A stretch of 46,915 nucleotides of DNA. It comes from an uncultured Oscillospiraceae bacterium. GTDB lineage: Bacteria; Bacillota; Clostridia; Oscillospirales; Oscillospiraceae. Location: assembly GCA_944386055.1 (NCBI GenBank), contig CALWZP010000019.1:1-46915 (forward strand), read 5' to 3'. A model generated the notes under the pieces. The model had not been told where the DNA came from and made no database searches. It saw only the letters and a program-made list of their open reading frames with translations. The stretch's first letter is position 1. Each line of letters begins with the position of its first letter. Shown piece after piece: positions 32,847 through 40,157 of the stretch. A program made the translations under genes and the position numbers.

Positions 32847-33401
32847 TCAGCGGAAGTATTCCACCACATTGCCCACCACTTCGGCCACGCCCTCAATAAG
32901 GCCCGCCGCGCCGCTCCACAGGGGCTCCTGGTCATAGACCACCACCGCGTCCTCCTCGGACAGGTCGATGTAGATATACTGATCGCTCTCCGGCCGGGAC
33001 ATATAGCTGCCCACCGCCGCCTCCAGGCTGGCCTGGTCAAAGGCGCTCTCATACTCCGCCGTCAGGGTGGTGTGCTCCGTCTGCAGGGCGGTGAGTTCCT
33101 CCTGCGCCGCGGCGGTCTGGTCGGTGAGCACCGCCAGCTGCACATAGCTGAATACCATCAGAGCCGCGCAGATGGCCACCGCCAGAAATCCCACCACCGC
33201 AAAGGGGGCAACCCGTCCCGCCGGACGGACCTCCACCTGGGGGCGTGCAATGGCCCGTTCCCGGGGGCGCACGCTGGGTCTGGGGCGGTAGATCTCCTCC
33301 TCCTGAGGGACACGCACCGTACCCCCGGCATATTGAGGGGCATATGCCACATTGCCATAGCTGTCATACATCGTTGTCCGCTTCCGGGCCAGGCTCGCCA
33401 T
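32847..33401 (-). CDS. ftsL: FtsL-like bitopic division protein
   Basis: A 184-residue protein between rsmH and the PBP gene, the fixed place of ftsL. It has an Arg/Pro-rich cytoplasmic tail of about 70 residues, one membrane helix (VAPFAVVGFLAVAICAALMV, near 78-98) and then a coiled coil (LTDQTAAAQEELTALQTEHT). FtsL sequences are poorly conserved, so the name rests on topology and position. The C-terminal extension after the coiled coil is longer than usual. The ATG at 33401 has GAGGAG upstream and is preferred over one at 33440 that overlaps rsmH. Confidence 0.8.
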   Translation of the reverse strand: MASLARKRTTMYDSYGNVAYAPQYAGGTVRVPQEEEIYRPRPSVRPRERAIARPQVEVRPAGRVAPFAVVGFLAVAICAALMVFSYVQLAVLTDQTAAAQEELTALQTEHTTLTAEYESAFDQASLEAAVGSYMSRPESDQYIYIDLSEEDAVVVYDQEPLWSGAAGLIEGVAEVVGNVVEYFR

Positions 33402-33433
33402 CGCAGGAGCTCCTCTCTCTCGTGGATTTGATC

Positions 33434-34372
33434 TCAGCATTTCTCTGCCACCCGCAGCTTGGCGCTCCGGGCTCTCGGGTTTTCAGTCAGCTCCTCCTCG
33501 GTAGGGAGGACGGGCTTTCGGGTGACCAGCTTCACCTGGGGCTTCTTGCCGCACACGCACACCGGGAAGTCCGGCGGACAGGTGCAGCCCCGGGCGAACC
33601 CGGACAGCTTCATCTTTACGATGCGGTCCTCCAGGGAGTGGAAGGAGATCACCGCCAGCCGCCCGCCGGGGGCCAGCCGGGGCACCGCCTCGTCCAGCAT
33701 CTGTTCCACCGCCCGCAGTTCGTCGTTCACCGCAATGCGGATGGCCTGGAAGGTGCGTTTGGCGGGGTGCTGCTTCTCCCGCAGGGCCCTGGCCGGCATG
33801 GCCCCGCGGATCACCTCCACCAGCTCCAGGGTGGTCTCGATGGGCCGCTCCTGCCGCCGGGCCTCGATGGCGGCGGCGATCTGGGGGGCGTAGCGCTCCT
33901 CCCCGTATTCGTACAAGATGCGGCGCAGCTCCTCCCGGGGCCAGGTGTTCACCACCTGGGCGGCGGTGAGGCCGCCGCTGCGGTCCATCCTCATGTCCAG
34001 CGGGGCGTCCGCCATGTAGGAGAAGCCCCGGCTTCCGTCGTCCAGCTGGGGAGAGGATACCCCCAGGTCGAAGAGCATCCCGTCCGCCCGGGGAACCCCG
34101 GCCCCGTCCAGGATGGCGTCCAGCTCAGAAAAGTTCCCGTGGACCAGGGTGACCCGGTCCCGCCAGGGGGCCAGCCGCTCTTCCGCCGCGTCCAGGGCCG
34201 CCTGGTCCCGGTCGATACAGATCAGCTGTCCGCCGGTCAGCCGCCGGGCGATCTCCCGGCTGTGTCCCGCCCGGCCCAGGGTGCCGTCTACATAGATCCC
34301 GTCAGGACGGATGTTCAGCGCCTGGATGCACTCCTTCAGGAGCACCGGCTGGTGGGTGAAGGTCCCGTCCAT
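33434..34372 (-). CDS. rsmH: 16S rRNA (cytosine(1402)-N(4))-methyltransferase
   Basis: A 312-residue SAM-dependent methyltransferase that modifies C1402 in the decoding site. Signatures are HQPVLLKECIQAL at the start, the SAM loop VDGTLGRAGHS, FDLGVSSPQLD and the C-terminal RLAVISFHSLEDRIVK. It follows mraZ after one base, with its ribosome site inside mraZ. Confidence 0.97.
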   Translation of the reverse strand: MDGTFTHQPVLLKECIQALNIRPDGIYVDGTLGRAGHSREIARRLTGGQLICIDRDQAALDAAEERLAPWRDRVTLVHGNFSELDAILDGAGVPRADGMLFDLGVSSPQLDDGSRGFSYMADAPLDMRMDRSGGLTAAQVVNTWPREELRRILYEYGEERYAPQIAAAIEARRQERPIETTLELVEVIRGAMPARALREKQHPAKRTFQAIRIAVNDELRAVEQMLDEAVPRLAPGGRLAVISFHSLEDRIVKMKLSGFARGCTCPPDFPVCVCGKKPQVKLVTRKPVLPTEEELTENPRARSAKLRVAEKC

Positions 34373-34373
34373 C

Positions 34374-34790
34374 TCAGAAGCCCAGGGCCTCCAGACAGGC
34401 CCGCATCTTCTCGGGGGTCATCTCCTCTTCCTCCCGGGCCTTCCAGGCGTCGGCCGCCCAGATCTCGGCCCGGTCGTTGACCCCGATGATCACCGCGTCC
34501 TTGTCCAGGCCGGCGTACTGCCGCAGCTTCTGGGGGATGACGATGCGGCCCTGGGTGTCGGGCTCGCACTTGGCGGCGTTGGCGAACAGGGGCCGCATGG
34601 CAGCCGACTGGCTCATGGGCAGGGAGGCGAACTTCTCGGTGAAGCGCTCCCAGGTGGACAGGGGGTAGATGGCCAGGCAGGCGTCCACCCCCATGGCCAG
34701 GTAGAAGGTGGTGCCCAGCTCCTCCCGGAGCTTGGCCGGGATGAACAGCCTGCCCTTGGCGTCGATGCCGTGCTCATAGGTGCCGGTCAA
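34374..34790 (-). CDS. mraZ: MraZ transcriptional regulator of the dcw cluster
   Basis: A 138-residue protein with two AbrB-like repeats (TGTYEHGIDAKGRLFIPAKL and CEPDTQGRIVIPQKLRQYAG), each with the DxxGRxxxP motif. It binds repeats ahead of its own operon. I place the start at the TTG at 34790, which fits the family N-terminus (usually MF-x-G-x-Y-E-H-x-I-D) and follows GGAGGAGG by about 8 bases; the upstream frame runs through the promoter and MraZ boxes. First gene of the dcw operon. Confidence 0.92.
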   Translation of the reverse strand: MTGTYEHGIDAKGRLFIPAKLREELGTTFYLAMGVDACLAIYPLSTWERFTEKFASLPMSQSAAMRPLFANAAKCEPDTQGRIVIPQKLRQYAGLDKDAVIIGVNDRAEIWAADAWKAREEEEMTPEKMRACLEALGF

Positions 34791-34833
34791 GCTGTCCACC
34801 TCCTCCACATTTGTGGGTATTTCATCTAAAACG

Positions 34834-34850
34834 CTCCACTTTGCTCCACT
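34834..34850 (-). promoter_or_regulatory. MraZ boxes
   Basis: On the minus strand AGTGGAG occurs twice (34850-34844 and 34840-34834) at a 10-base period, and a further TGTGGAGG at 34809-34802 sits by the start codon. MraZ in other bacteria binds such TGG-containing direct repeats. The pair lies right after the -10 of the dcw promoter. Confidence 0.7.
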
Positions 34851-34859
34851 GTGGTTTTC

Positions 34860-34888
34860 AGTATACAGGTTATGTAAACAAATTGCAA
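34860..34888 (-). promoter_or_regulatory. Promoter of the dcw operon
   Basis: Minus strand TTGCAA (34888-34883), 17 bases, TATACT (34865-34860), inside an AT-rich region. Confidence 0.75.
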
Positions 34889-35082
34889 TACTTTTTTCAA
34901 ATTTTTTTCCGGGAAAGTCCTTCTGTCCCAAGGCTCCGCAGGTTTTTTCCTTTTTTTTCCTTTTCGCTGTGAAAAAATTTGGTTACAAAAGGTATCAGTC
35001 TCCCCGGCCTCTCCCCCGGATACGGTGGCGGGGTCATTTTTTGGACACCATATCTTGTGGTCCCCTTCGGAGCGCGGAAAAG

Positions 35083-35115
35083 GGCGGCGGCCCGCGCATG
35101 GCGCGGGCCGCCGCC
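35083..35115 (-). terminator. Terminator of the lipoprotein cluster
   Basis: GGCGGCGGCCCGCGC and its complement form a near-perfect hairpin, followed on the minus strand by CTTTTCC, shortly after the stop at 35130. Confidence 0.8.
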
Positions 35116-35129
35116 TGGGAGTAGAAATT

Positions 35130-35693
35130 TTATCTTGCCGGGGACTGGTACATGGCCAGGTAGACCACCCCGTCCTGGAGCTGGAGGCTGGCGTTGACAT
35201 GGCTGACTCCGCCGTCGTCCAGGCCGCCCCAGATATAGAGACAGAAGTCCGCCGTTCCCGCCTCCACATCCTCCACCGTGGGGGCCGGGACCGTCTCCCA
35301 GTCATCCGTGGTGGTATAGGCAGGGTGGGGCTCGCCATAGGCCTCGGTCATGGCCGCCAGCGCCGCCCGGAGCACCGCCGGGATGTCGGCCTGGGAGGGC
35401 TGGAACTCGTACTGCCCCGACCACAGCAGGCCGTCCCCGTCGAAGGCGTACACCGCCGTGCAGGGCCAGCCGTCCAGCTGATAGTCCCGCCGGGCGTCCT
35501 CCGGGATCTCGTCCCCGGGGAACAGGGTCTCATAGGAGTCCCCCCACTCCAGCCCGCCGAAGCCGGTGCACGCGCCGGAGGGGAGGGTCACCGCCGGGGC
35601 GGTGTCCTCCGGCGTCTCGCCGGTGGGGGTGCAGGCGGCGCACAGCAGGGCCAGAGCCGCCGCCAGAGTCAGGGCCAAAATCCTGCGTTTCAT
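35130..35693 (-). CDS. Lipoprotein with one F-x-G-x-x-W-G domain
   Basis: A 187-residue lipoprotein. The signal is MKRRILALTLAAALALLCAAC (lipobox LCAAC). After a Pro/Thr/Glu spacer comes TGFGGLEWGDSYETLF, then alternating strands and helices (AVYAFDGDGLLWSGQYEF; LRAALAAMTEAYGEPH). The same order recurs in the genes at 35725 and 37010 and, more distantly, at 42193. I know no function; the domain resembles small extracytoplasmic domains that start with F-x-G-I-x-W-G. The ATG at 35693 follows GGAGG. Last gene of the cluster. Confidence 0.8.
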   Translation of the reverse strand: MKRRILALTLAAALALLCAACTPTGETPEDTAPAVTLPSGACTGFGGLEWGDSYETLFPGDEIPEDARRDYQLDGWPCTAVYAFDGDGLLWSGQYEFQPSQADIPAVLRAALAAMTEAYGEPHPAYTTTDDWETVPAPTVEDVEAGTADFCLYIWGGLDDGGVSHVNASLQLQDGVVYLAMYQSPAR

Positions 35694-35724
35694 GTCAGGT
35701 CCTCCTTTCCGTCTTTCGCTCCGC

Positions 35725-36867
35725 TCAGTTCCGGTATTCCGGCGCGGCCGTGAAGACCACATGGACATCGCCGTTGTCAAAGGTGTACACGATGGGACCT
35801 ACGGTCCCCTCCTTGGGCTGGCCGGCCGCATTGGACCAGGCGATCATGTTGGTCTCGCCGGGGGTCTGAGGGAGATCCGGCTCGCCGTACAGCCCGGTGA
35901 GGTAGTCCGCCACCGCCCGGGTCAGGGCCAGTCCGTTGTCCTCCCCGGCGTTCAGGGCGTACCAGCCGCCCCACAGGGCGCCGTCCCGGAAGTCATAGTA
36001 TGCCTTGGCGGGCATCCCGCCGAAGGCGGCGCTCTCCCCCTGCAGCTCCAGATACTCCCAGTCCTCCCCGTCCAGCACGGACTGGAGACTGTCCCCCCAC
36101 AGGGCGTTCTCAAACCCGGCCACATCCGCCGCCAGGCCCGGGGCGTCCATCCCGCTCAGGGTGAGGTCCGCCGTCTGCCCGGCGCTTTCCAGGGTCTCGG
36201 CGCTGGGGGCGAAGGTGACGGTCAGGGACACGCCGTAGGCATCCGCCAGCCGGACGGACACCTGCCCGTTCGCCAGGCCGGTCCAATGGGCGCTGCAGGC
36301 CCGCACCCCGTCGGCGGTGTACTGCTGCGCCGTCAGCGGGGCGGTGAGGTCCTCTCCCTCCCCGCCGTCCGTCTCCAGGGCGTAGCTGTCCGGCTCGCCG
36401 TACAGCTCGGTGAGGTAGGCCAGCACCTGGTCAAAGTTATCCACCGCCAGGGCGATGCTCCCCTCCGTGTCATCGGGGTGCAGATAGCCCGTCAGGACAT
36501 ACTGCCCCAGGATCAGCGCCCGCTGGTTCTCCTCCAGGCCGGGGATGACGGAGGTGTAGCTGAAGATGCGCTGGGCCTGGAAGGTCAGGCCGGCGAACTG
36601 CTCCGTGGTGGTCAGGGTGATGTTCTCGTTCTGTCCGGTGGCCAGGGCGGCCGCCGTCTCCTGGGGCAGCACATCCCCCCAGGGCAGCCCGCCGAAGCCG
36701 GTGAGGGTCTCGGTGTACTCGTCCAGTGTCACACCGCTGAAATCATACTCCGCGGGGGCGGTGTTTCCCTGCGAGGTGTCCTCCGGCGCTTGGCCGGTGG
36801 GGGTGCAGGCGGCGCACAGCGCCAGCAGGGCCGCCGCCAGGGTCAGTGCCAATAGCTTCCGTTTCAT
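35725..36867 (-). CDS. Lipoprotein with two F-x-G-x-x-W-G domains
   Basis: A 380-residue lipoprotein with lipobox ALCAAC (Cys21). The first domain begins LTGFGGLPWGDVLPQE (about residue 60) and the second FENALWGDSLQSVL (about 245). Both contain an AYLTELYGEPD-type helix after a strand pair. The N-terminal half is a clear paralogue of the whole protein at 37010, with matching segments such as FAGLTFQAQRIFSY versus FAGLEFRAEQCFNY. It has an AAGGAG ribosome site. Extracytoplasmic; function unknown. Confidence 0.8.
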   Translation of the reverse strand: MKRKLLALTLAAALLALCAACTPTGQAPEDTSQGNTAPAEYDFSGVTLDEYTETLTGFGGLPWGDVLPQETAAALATGQNENITLTTTEQFAGLTFQAQRIFSYTSVIPGLEENQRALILGQYVLTGYLHPDDTEGSIALAVDNFDQVLAYLTELYGEPDSYALETDGGEGEDLTAPLTAQQYTADGVRACSAHWTGLANGQVSVRLADAYGVSLTVTFAPSAETLESAGQTADLTLSGMDAPGLAADVAGFENALWGDSLQSVLDGEDWEYLELQGESAAFGGMPAKAYYDFRDGALWGGWYALNAGEDNGLALTRAVADYLTGLYGEPDLPQTPGETNMIAWSNAAGQPKEGTVGPIVYTFDNGDVHVVFTAAPEYRN

Positions 36868-36971
36868 GTCGATGCTCCTTTCTGTCCGCTGGGAGGCCGC
36901 CCTCCCCGTTTTTTATTGTCCGTCCATCTCAGCTGTCGGTCTGCTCCTGCCGGATGCCGTCAAACCCAGGG
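36778..36971. repeat. Direct repeat copy A (about 195 bp)
   Basis: Closely matches 37634-37828. The unit includes the signal-peptide region of the lipoprotein gene, its ribosome site and leader, and on the far side the last 45 bases of the 48-residue lipoprotein gene. Differences are a few substitutions and a 3-base indel in the signal-peptide region. Confidence 0.85.
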
Positions 36972-37009
36972 TCCTCTCCTTCTGCGCCCCGGTCTCCCGG
37001 CGCCTGTGG

Positions 37010-37720
37010 TCAGGATTTCATGCCGAAGGTGACAAAAAGGCTGCCGCCGTAGGCTGTATTCAGGGTGAGGGAGACAGTGGCACCCTCCAGCCCGTTCCAG
37101 ACGGCGTAGCACTCGCTGACGCCAGGTGTGCGGAACTGCTCTGTGGTGAGGGAGCCGGCCAGCGTCTCGGACGAGGCGCCGTCGACCAGGAGCTCGCACC
37201 GATCGGGCTGGCCATAGATCTCAGTGAGGTACGCCAGAACCTGGTTGAAATCGGAGACGGCCATCTCATCGTTGCGGTTCTCTCCGTACAGATCTGTGTA
37301 GCCCAGTCGGATGAACTGCCCCATGGTGAGGACCCGGGCCTCCTGAGAGAGATCTGGAATCGTCGCAGTGTAGTTGAAACACTGCTCTGCGCGGAACTCA
37401 AGCCCGGCAAACTCCGCCGAGGGATTGACCAGGGTGAAAAGCTGGCTGTCAGGCAGGCGGTCCACCATCTCCTGCGGCAGAGGCTCGCCCCAGGGCAGCC
37501 CCTCAAAGCCGGTGAGACTGCCGGTGTACTCGTCCAGGACCGCACCGCTGAAGTCATACTCCACGGGGGCGGTGCGCTCCGGCGCAATGTCCTCCGGAGC
37601 GGGGCTCTCCAAAGCCGCGCCCTCCGGTGCGCTGTCCTCCGGCGTCTGGCCGGTGGGGGTGCAGGCGGCGCACAGCGCCAGCAGGGCCGCCAGGGTCAGT
37701 GCCAATAGCTTCCGTTTCAT
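37010..37720 (-). CDS. Lipoprotein with one F-x-G-x-x-W-G domain
   Basis: A 236-residue lipoprotein with lipobox ALCAAC. A spacer made of Pro/Glu/Ala repeats (APEGAALESPAPEDIAPE) is followed by LTGFEGLPWGEPLPQE and VLAYLTEIYGQPDRCELL. It equals the N-terminal half of the neighbour at 35725 in layout. Downstream of its stop lies a 45-base relic of the small lipoprotein gene, a by-product of the duplication that made the pair. Confidence 0.8.
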   Translation of the reverse strand: MKRKLLALTLAALLALCAACTPTGQTPEDSAPEGAALESPAPEDIAPERTAPVEYDFSGAVLDEYTGSLTGFEGLPWGEPLPQEMVDRLPDSQLFTLVNPSAEFAGLEFRAEQCFNYTATIPDLSQEARVLTMGQFIRLGYTDLYGENRNDEMAVSDFNQVLAYLTEIYGQPDRCELLVDGASSETLAGSLTTEQFRTPGVSECYAVWNGLEGATVSLTLNTAYGGSLFVTFGMKS

Positions 37721-37828
37721 GTCGATGCTCCTTTCTGTCCGCTGGGAGGCCGCCCTCCCTGTTTTTTGTCGTCCGTCTTGTCTCAGCTGTCGGTCTGCTC
37801 CTGCCGGATGCCGTCAAACCCAGGGCCC
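37634..37828. repeat. Direct repeat copy B (about 195 bp)
   Basis: Partner of 36778-36971, about 857 bases away. Here the 45-base segment is still the genuine 3' end of the 48-residue lipoprotein gene, so this copy is likely the ancestral one. Confidence 0.85.
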
Positions 37829-37929
37829 TCCCGGGGGCTGACCCCCTCCTGCGCCGCCGTGCAGGCGGCCAGCGTCAGGCTCAGGGCTGCCGCCAGGATC
37901 AGGGACAGGAGCCGCGCGCTTGGTCTCAT
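37783..37929 (-). CDS. 48-residue lipoprotein
   Basis: MRPSARLLSLILAAALSLTL is followed by the lipobox AAC and a mature part of only about 27 residues ending GFDGIRQEQTDS. The ATG at 37929 has GGAGG upstream. It may be a real small lipoprotein or a truncated relative of its neighbours. Its 3' end recurs after the gene at 37010. Confidence 0.6.
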   Translation of the reverse strand: MRPSARLLSLILAAALSLTLAACTAAQEGVSPREGPGFDGIRQEQTDS

Positions 37930-37952
37930 CTCTGTCCTCCTTCTTGTGAAGC

Positions 37953-37990
37953 AAGGGGCGCAGGCCGTTTCTGCACAGCCTGCGCCCCTT
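37953..37990 (-). terminator. Terminator of the SPFH operon
   Basis: AAGGGGCGCAGGC and its complement form a 13-bp stem just after the stop at 38000. The minus-strand tail is TTGCTT, with T-tract on the plus strand as well. Confidence 0.65.
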
Positions 37991-37999
37991 TTGCGGGTC

Positions 38000-38248
38000 T
38001 TACTCTTTGGATCCGCGGGTCCTGCCGCGCTCCCGGGCCTCCTCGGGATAGTCCAGGATGAGCTTCCGGCAGTCCGGGCAGCACCAGGCCGCCTCCTTCC
38101 GGATCTTGAACCAGTTGATGCGCATCGGCCTGCCCAGGCTGTCACGCAGACCGATATACCGGGTGGGGGAATCGTTGAACTCCGCGTAGCGCTCCTCGAT
38201 GGACAGGGCGCCGGCGGTCATCTCTCCTCCGCAAAAGGGGCACTGCAT
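38000..38248 (-). CDS. Small zinc-ribbon protein (DUF6487-like)
   Basis: An 82-residue protein with two Cys pairs, CPFC near the N-terminus and CCPDC near residue 58, a typical treble or ribbon site. Between them is a hydrophilic stretch with INWFKIRKEAAW. The layout resembles the DUF6487 family of Firmicutes, whose role is unknown. The ATG at 38248 is preferred over one three codons earlier because GGAG lies 9 bases upstream. Third gene after the SPFH and RHH genes, 25 bases from the latter. Confidence 0.7.
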   Translation of the reverse strand: MQCPFCGGEMTAGALSIEERYAEFNDSPTRYIGLRDSLGRPMRINWFKIRKEAAWCCPDCRKLILDYPEEARERGRTRGSKE

Positions 38249-38273
38249 GGCGATCATCTCCTTTTCTCCCGGT

Positions 38274-38456
38274 CTACTCGTCCTCTTCGGACTCTTTCTT
38301 CTTTCCTTTTCGCTTCTTCACGCACTCGGTGAGCAGATACTCGATCTGCCCGTTGATGGAGCGGAAGTCGTCCTCCGCCCAGGCGGCCAGCTCCTTCCAC
38401 AGGGTGGGCGACACCCGGAGCAGGATCTGCTTTTTCTCCTTGTCCTTGTTCTCCAA
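38274..38456 (-). CDS. Arc-type ribbon-helix-helix protein
   Basis: A 60-residue protein. The strand KKQILLRVSPTLWKELAAWA and the helix DDFRSINGQIEYLLTECV give the RHH fold, where residues on the strand read DNA in a dimer. The C-terminal tail is a run of Lys and Glu. It is immediately downstream of the SPFH gene. The same pair occurs in many Gram-positive genomes, so the RHH protein probably regulates or partners the SPFH protein. Confidence 0.85.
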   Translation of the reverse strand: MENKDKEKKQILLRVSPTLWKELAAWAEDDFRSINGQIEYLLTECVKKRKGKKKESEEDE

Positions 38457-38517
38457 GGGAGCATCGCCCTCCTTTCCGAGATCTCCATGCCGGCGTCAGC
38501 CGGTCTCTCGGTACAGT

Positions 38518-39618
38518 TTAATACAGGCTGCCCGAATTGACAACAGGCTGGGCGTCCTTGTTGCCGCAGAGCACCACCAGGAGATTGGACACCATGGCCG
38601 CCTTGCGTTCCTCGTCCAGGTTCACCTTCTGGCTCTCCTCCAGCTTCTCCAGGGCCATCTCCACCATGCCCACCGCGCCGTCCACGATCATCCGGCGGGC
38701 GTCCACGATGGCGGCGGCCTGCTGCCGCTGGAGCATGGCGGCGGCGATCTCGGGGGCGTAGGCCAGGTGGGTGATCCGGGCCTCCAGCACCTCCAGCCCG
38801 GCGATGTCCACCTTCTCCTGGATGGCCTGCTTCAGCTTCTCCGCCACCTCCTGGCTGCTGCCCCGAAGGGTGCACTCGTCGCTGTCCTCCGCCAGGTCAT
38901 AGGGGTACAGCCGCACGATGTTCCGCAGGGCGGAGTCCGCCTGGATGGAGAGAAACTCCATATAGTTGTCCACATTGAACACCGCCTTGGCGGTGTTCAC
39001 CACCCGCCAGATAACCACGATGCCGATCTCGATGGGGTTGCCCAGCTTATCGTTGATCTTCTGCTTGCGGTTGTCCAGGGTGATGGCCTTCATGGAGATG
39101 CGCATGCCGGAGGTGCTGTCCCCCTTGCTCTTCACCTTGCCCGGGGCACTCTCCGACCGGGGGGCGCCGCCGGCGGTGTCCTCCACTCTGAACTGGGTGA
39201 CGGTGGGGTTGACTCCCTCGGTGAAGGGGTTGACCCAGTAGAACCCCTCGCTCTTCAGGGTGCCGTAGTATTTGCCGAACAGGGTAAGCACCAGCGCCTC
39301 GTTGGGCTTCATCACCTTCAGGCCCATGGAGCTGAAGATGCCCAGGAGCACACACGCCACCCCGGCGATGATCATCACGACGCCCAGAGCGATCCCTCCG
39401 GAGGTGCCGCGGATGCTGGGCTCCAGCAGATAGGGGGTGTCGGGCGGACTGATCATGTACACCCCGCCCACGATCAGGGGCACCACCGCCACAAACAGCA
39501 GGATGGTGACAAACAGCATCGCCATGCCCCGTCCGGCGTGTCCCAGGATCTTCTCCTCGTCGTGCAGCTGCCGCCCCTCGGGCTGCTCTGCAGGGTTAAT
39601 CCGTTTTTCTTCGCTCAT
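38518..39618 (-). CDS. SPFH/Band 7 membrane protein
   Basis: A 366-residue protein. Two membrane segments near the N-terminus (about 32-55 and 75-105) precede the SPFH domain, which begins [23 protein letters not shown] and continues to a coiled region ([20 protein letters not shown]) and an Ala/Gln/Arg-rich helix. SPFH proteins form large rings that organise membrane microdomains. The promoter is strong and divergent from padR. The first gene of an operon with RHH and zinc-ribbon proteins. Confidence 0.88.
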   Translation of the reverse strand: MSEEKRINPAEQPEGRQLHDEEKILGHAGRGMAMLFVTILLFVAVVPLIVGGVYMISPPDTPYLLEPSIRGTSGGIALGVVMIIAGVACVLLGIFSSMGLKVMKPNEALVLTLFGKYYGTLKSEGFYWVNPFTEGVNPTVTQFRVEDTAGGAPRSESAPGKVKSKGDSTSGMRISMKAITLDNRKQKINDKLGNPIEIGIVVIWRVVNTAKAVFNVDNYMEFLSIQADSALRNIVRLYPYDLAEDSDECTLRGSSQEVAEKLKQAIQEKVDIAGLEVLEARITHLAYAPEIAAAMLQRQQAAAIVDARRMIVDGAVGMVEMALEKLEESQKVNLDEERKAAMVSNLLVVLCGNKDAQPVVNSGSLY

Positions 39619-39674
39619 GGTCGTCTCCTCCTTTTGCGCTTTGGGACTTGTGATATCATTTTGATAGTATCATG

Positions 39675-39703
39675 ATAATACATCATTTGTGCGGTTTTGT
39701 CAA
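39675..39703 (-). promoter_or_regulatory. Promoter of the SPFH operon
   Basis: Minus strand TTGACA (39703-39698), 17 bases, TATTAT (39680-39675). A TATCATGATA palindrome (39668-39677) overlaps the -10. Confidence 0.85.
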
Positions 39704-39748
39704 GAGAAGCGGAGAGGATTTCCAAAAAATTGTGCAGGCTGTTTTATC

Positions 39749-39789
39749 ATCGAATATCGATATTTTCCTTGACATCATCGATATTCGAT
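39749..39789. promoter_or_regulatory. Candidate PadR operator
   Basis: A perfect 13-bp inverted repeat, ATCGAATATCGAT (39749-39761) and ATCGATATTCGAT (39777-39789). The right arm lies in the spacer of the padR promoter and the left arm just upstream of its -35. PadR repressors bind AT-rich dyads of this kind in their own promoters. Confidence 0.7.
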
Positions 39790-39797
39790 ATTATCAT
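39769..39797 (+). promoter_or_regulatory. Promoter of the padR-DUF2812 operon
   Basis: TTGACA (39769-39774), 17 bases, TATCAT (39792-39797), 25 bases before the padR start. Confidence 0.85.
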
Positions 39798-39821
39798 GGA
39801 GACAGAAAGGCGGTGGTCTCC

Positions 39822-40157
39822 ATGCCCCGGAGCAAATTTCAGACCCTGACAGAGCAGATGTTCTATGTCCTGCTGGCCCTGCGGGAGGAGCGGTGCGGCG
39901 CAGACATCTCCGACTGGGTGCGGACGGTGACCCGCGGCCGGGTGGCGGTGGGCCCGGGCACCCTGTACTCCCTGCTGGAGAGCTTCGTGGCCGCCAGCCT
40001 GATCCGGGAGACCCGGGTGGAGGGCCGCCGGCGCAGCTATCTCATCACCGTGGAGGGGGAGCGGGCCCTGGAGGGGGAGTACCGCCGGCTGCTCACCCTC
40101 ACCGAGGACTACCGCGCCCACACGGAGAAAAAGGAGGATGGCCATGAGACGGCATAG
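39822..40157 (+). CDS. PadR-family transcriptional regulator
   Basis: A 111-residue winged-helix protein. PadR text is clear: LTEQMFYVLLALREERCGAD, then GRVAVGPGTLYSLLESFVAA (recognition helix), then a wing with RVEGRRRSYLITVEGERALE. Short PadR proteins such as this are usually autorepressors. The start at 39822 follows AAGGCGGTGG. The last codons overlap the DUF2812 gene by 14 bases, the usual partner of this regulator type. Confidence 0.9.
   Translation: MPRSKFQTLTEQMFYVLLALREERCGADISDWVRTVTRGRVAVGPGTLYSLLESFVAASLIRETRVEGRRRSYLITVEGERALEGEYRRLLTLTEDYRAHTEKKEDGHETA

Larger units (their letters stand above)
34791..35129. other. Control region between the dcw cluster and the lipoprotein genes
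   Basis: A 339-base stretch without a gene. The left part holds the mraZ ribosome site, MraZ boxes and dcw promoter. The AT-rich middle (34870-34990) has T-tracts on both strands and no evident gene. The right part holds the terminator of the lipoprotein gene at 35083-35115. Confidence 0.7.

Noticed and set aside
30063..33431. A very long open frame on the plus strand opposite the PBP and ftsL-like genes
   Set aside because: High GC leaves few stop codons on the antisense strand. The translation is low in complexity (His/Gly/Leu/Val rich), while the minus strand encodes clear transpeptidase and PASTA motifs.
36880..36915. GC-rich hairpin with T6 in the leader of the lipoprotein genes
   Set aside because: The T-tract is on the plus strand while all local genes are on the minus strand; it is part of the 195-bp repeat and its role is unclear.
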